In this document: positions 62,905-64,000 of the stretch, in pieces
Layout of the letters: the number at the start of each line of letters is the position of its first letter
Numbering within the stretch: the stretch's first letter is position 1
From: Elmis aenea
Lineage: Eukaryota; Arthropoda; Insecta; Coleoptera; Elmidae
Assembly: GCA_947652605.1 (NCBI GenBank)
Contig: OX393577.1
Location: 24,617,466-24,681,465 of the forward strand
Direction: 5' to 3'
DNA length: 64,000 nt
The notes under the pieces: generated by a model
What the model saw: only the letters and a program-made list of their open reading frames with translations
The model's database searches: none
Told to the model about the DNA's origin: nothing
Translations under genes and position numbers: made by a program

Positions 62905-63180
62905 AGCGACTTTAGATGCTCCAGAATTTGTATATAAAATTGAGAGTTGCAAATATCAAGCTATGAAAGTTTTTAAAAATTTAGACGATATGGATGCTTT
63001 TCAAATCTTGCAAAAAAAATACGAATCTCATTACATAACACGTAGGTATCCAAATCTAGACATAGCATTCAGGATTTTTATTACAATACCTGTAGCAACA
63101 GCTTCCTGCGAACATTCGTTTCGCAAATTTAAAAGGCAAGAGTGTTTGACAAACAGTAAATTATATAATTATATATACAG
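62905..63180 (+). pseudogene. hAT transposase C-terminal dimerisation domain relic
   Basis: The frame containing the ORF at 62963-63229 reads YPNLDIAFRIFITIPVATAS, then CEHSFRKFKR. This is the hAT dimerisation block, where functional copies usually have ASxERSFSKLK. The same frame is open upstream to about 62905 (DAPEFVYKIESCKYQ). No BED finger or catalytic RNase H core is found nearby, so this is a fragment. The change of ERSFS to EHSFR suggests decay. Confidence 0.7.
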
Positions 63181-63593
63181 GCATGCGCAAAAGTGTGGAA
63201 ACAGACAAATATCTAGAATACTATTGTAGATATGACAATGAAATTTTGTATCTGAGCGTTATGATATTTATCGGGTTCGATGAAAATATTAAGGTTGCAA
63301 TACAACTTCCGGTTCAACCGGAAACTGACTCAAACTTTGAAATTTTATGTAGAACACTGTATGTTTTTACATTGGATTCCTCTTAAAATTTACTTAAAAA
63401 AATGTATGGTTATATGGGCCTAGAGTCAACGGTTTTCGTAAAATTTACATTTTTATGAAAATTTTAAGCGATACAGCACTTTCATTTTTTTAACATTTAA
63501 GTTATTTAAAAAGGCAGGAGAATTTCGTTTAAAAATTAGATTAACAATAGATTAATTAACAATTGGCGCTAGCTACATGTGTAAAATACTATA

Positions 63594-64000
63594 CAGGGTG
63601 TTTTTTACGCTTGGTCAAACTCGTGAAACTTTAAACATCGTTAACTCAATTTTCTTAAATATAACACACTATTTGTTTTTACTTAGTCTTGTAGAAAATT
63701 TGATTGTCTTTCAAAAACATTAACCATATTTTATACCTAAAACTGATATTTTACGAGATATCGCGTTTTTATTGTAAATTATTAGGGCAACGTAATTTTT
63801 CGGGTAGGCTATGAAGGTAGACAACGATAATTTTAAAACAGTTGATAGATAAAAACAAGAAAGTTATAATATTATCTTTTTCTTTCAAATTTTCGACATT
63901 TTTTATAATTTAGATATAATTTTACCAATCTTACGTATAGAGGTTTCTTATCGGGGCCACAATATTTGTCATATAATTTATTTTGATCATTTGTTAAGTC
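63594..64000. mobile_element. Left end of a CAGGGTGTTTTTTACGC element running off the window
   Basis: tatacagggtg terminus at 63592. The partner end is not in the window, so the element or its decay product continues to the right. Confidence 0.45.

Overview
The window looks like AT-rich nuclear DNA from an insect, possibly a beetle, although the order cannot be fixed from sequence alone. Evidence for this is spliced genes with GT-AG introns, protein families at animal length, a LINE with endonuclease and reverse transcriptase, and many non-autonomous DNA transposons. There are no bacterial-style operons, CRISPR arrays, or recognisable rRNA or tRNA genes. All four host protein-coding genes are on the minus strand.

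Layout by coordinate. 1-1110: hAT-like MITE copies and a TA-flanked palindrome. 1462-5340: ten 5' coding exons (497 codons) of a protein phosphatase 6 regulatory subunit (SAPS family); its 3' exons lie beyond the left edge. 5383-7831: a complete six-exon mitochondrial carrier homolog (MTCH1/2 type, 310 aa), whose poly(A) signal sits within about 100 bp of the predicted 5' leader of the phosphatase gene. 8367-10758: MITEs, a 58-bp-arm hairpin and a nested insertion. 12651-27234: a proton-coupled amino acid transporter (SLC36 family) with two alternative N-termini, 469 or 471 aa. Its introns hold 1-1.8 kb palindromic elements. 27.2-58.5 kb: no host coding sequence was recognised. This stretch holds a nearly intact LINE flanked by a 535-bp direct duplication, an older LINE relic, and many palindromic or hAT-type elements. 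It may be the first intron of the transporter gene, because a CpG-richer stretch at 58.6-59.35 kb has three minus-strand splice donors that suit 5' UTR exons. 59776-61644: an intronless 564-aa protein with a MAP10-like N-terminal C2-type domain, a Gly-rich middle and a Lys/Gly tail. 62355-63600: a hAT MITE made largely of GATATC repeats, a hAT transposase relic, and the left end of another CAGGGTG element.

The host genes have unrelated cellular roles: phosphatase targeting, mitochondrial outer membrane, amino acid transport or sensing, and probably microtubule or cilium. The unusual content is the repeat landscape. At least seven two-ended elements begin with TA-CAGGGTG or close variants. Most are near-complete palindromes with no coding capacity. 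Four otherwise diverged families (A, D, G and the partial E) share a GGTTAAAT motif, 62-64 nt from the end in three of them and 52 nt in the fourth. Several hAT-type MITEs keep 8-bp target duplications, and one nested insertion has its empty site preserved in another copy 30 kb away.
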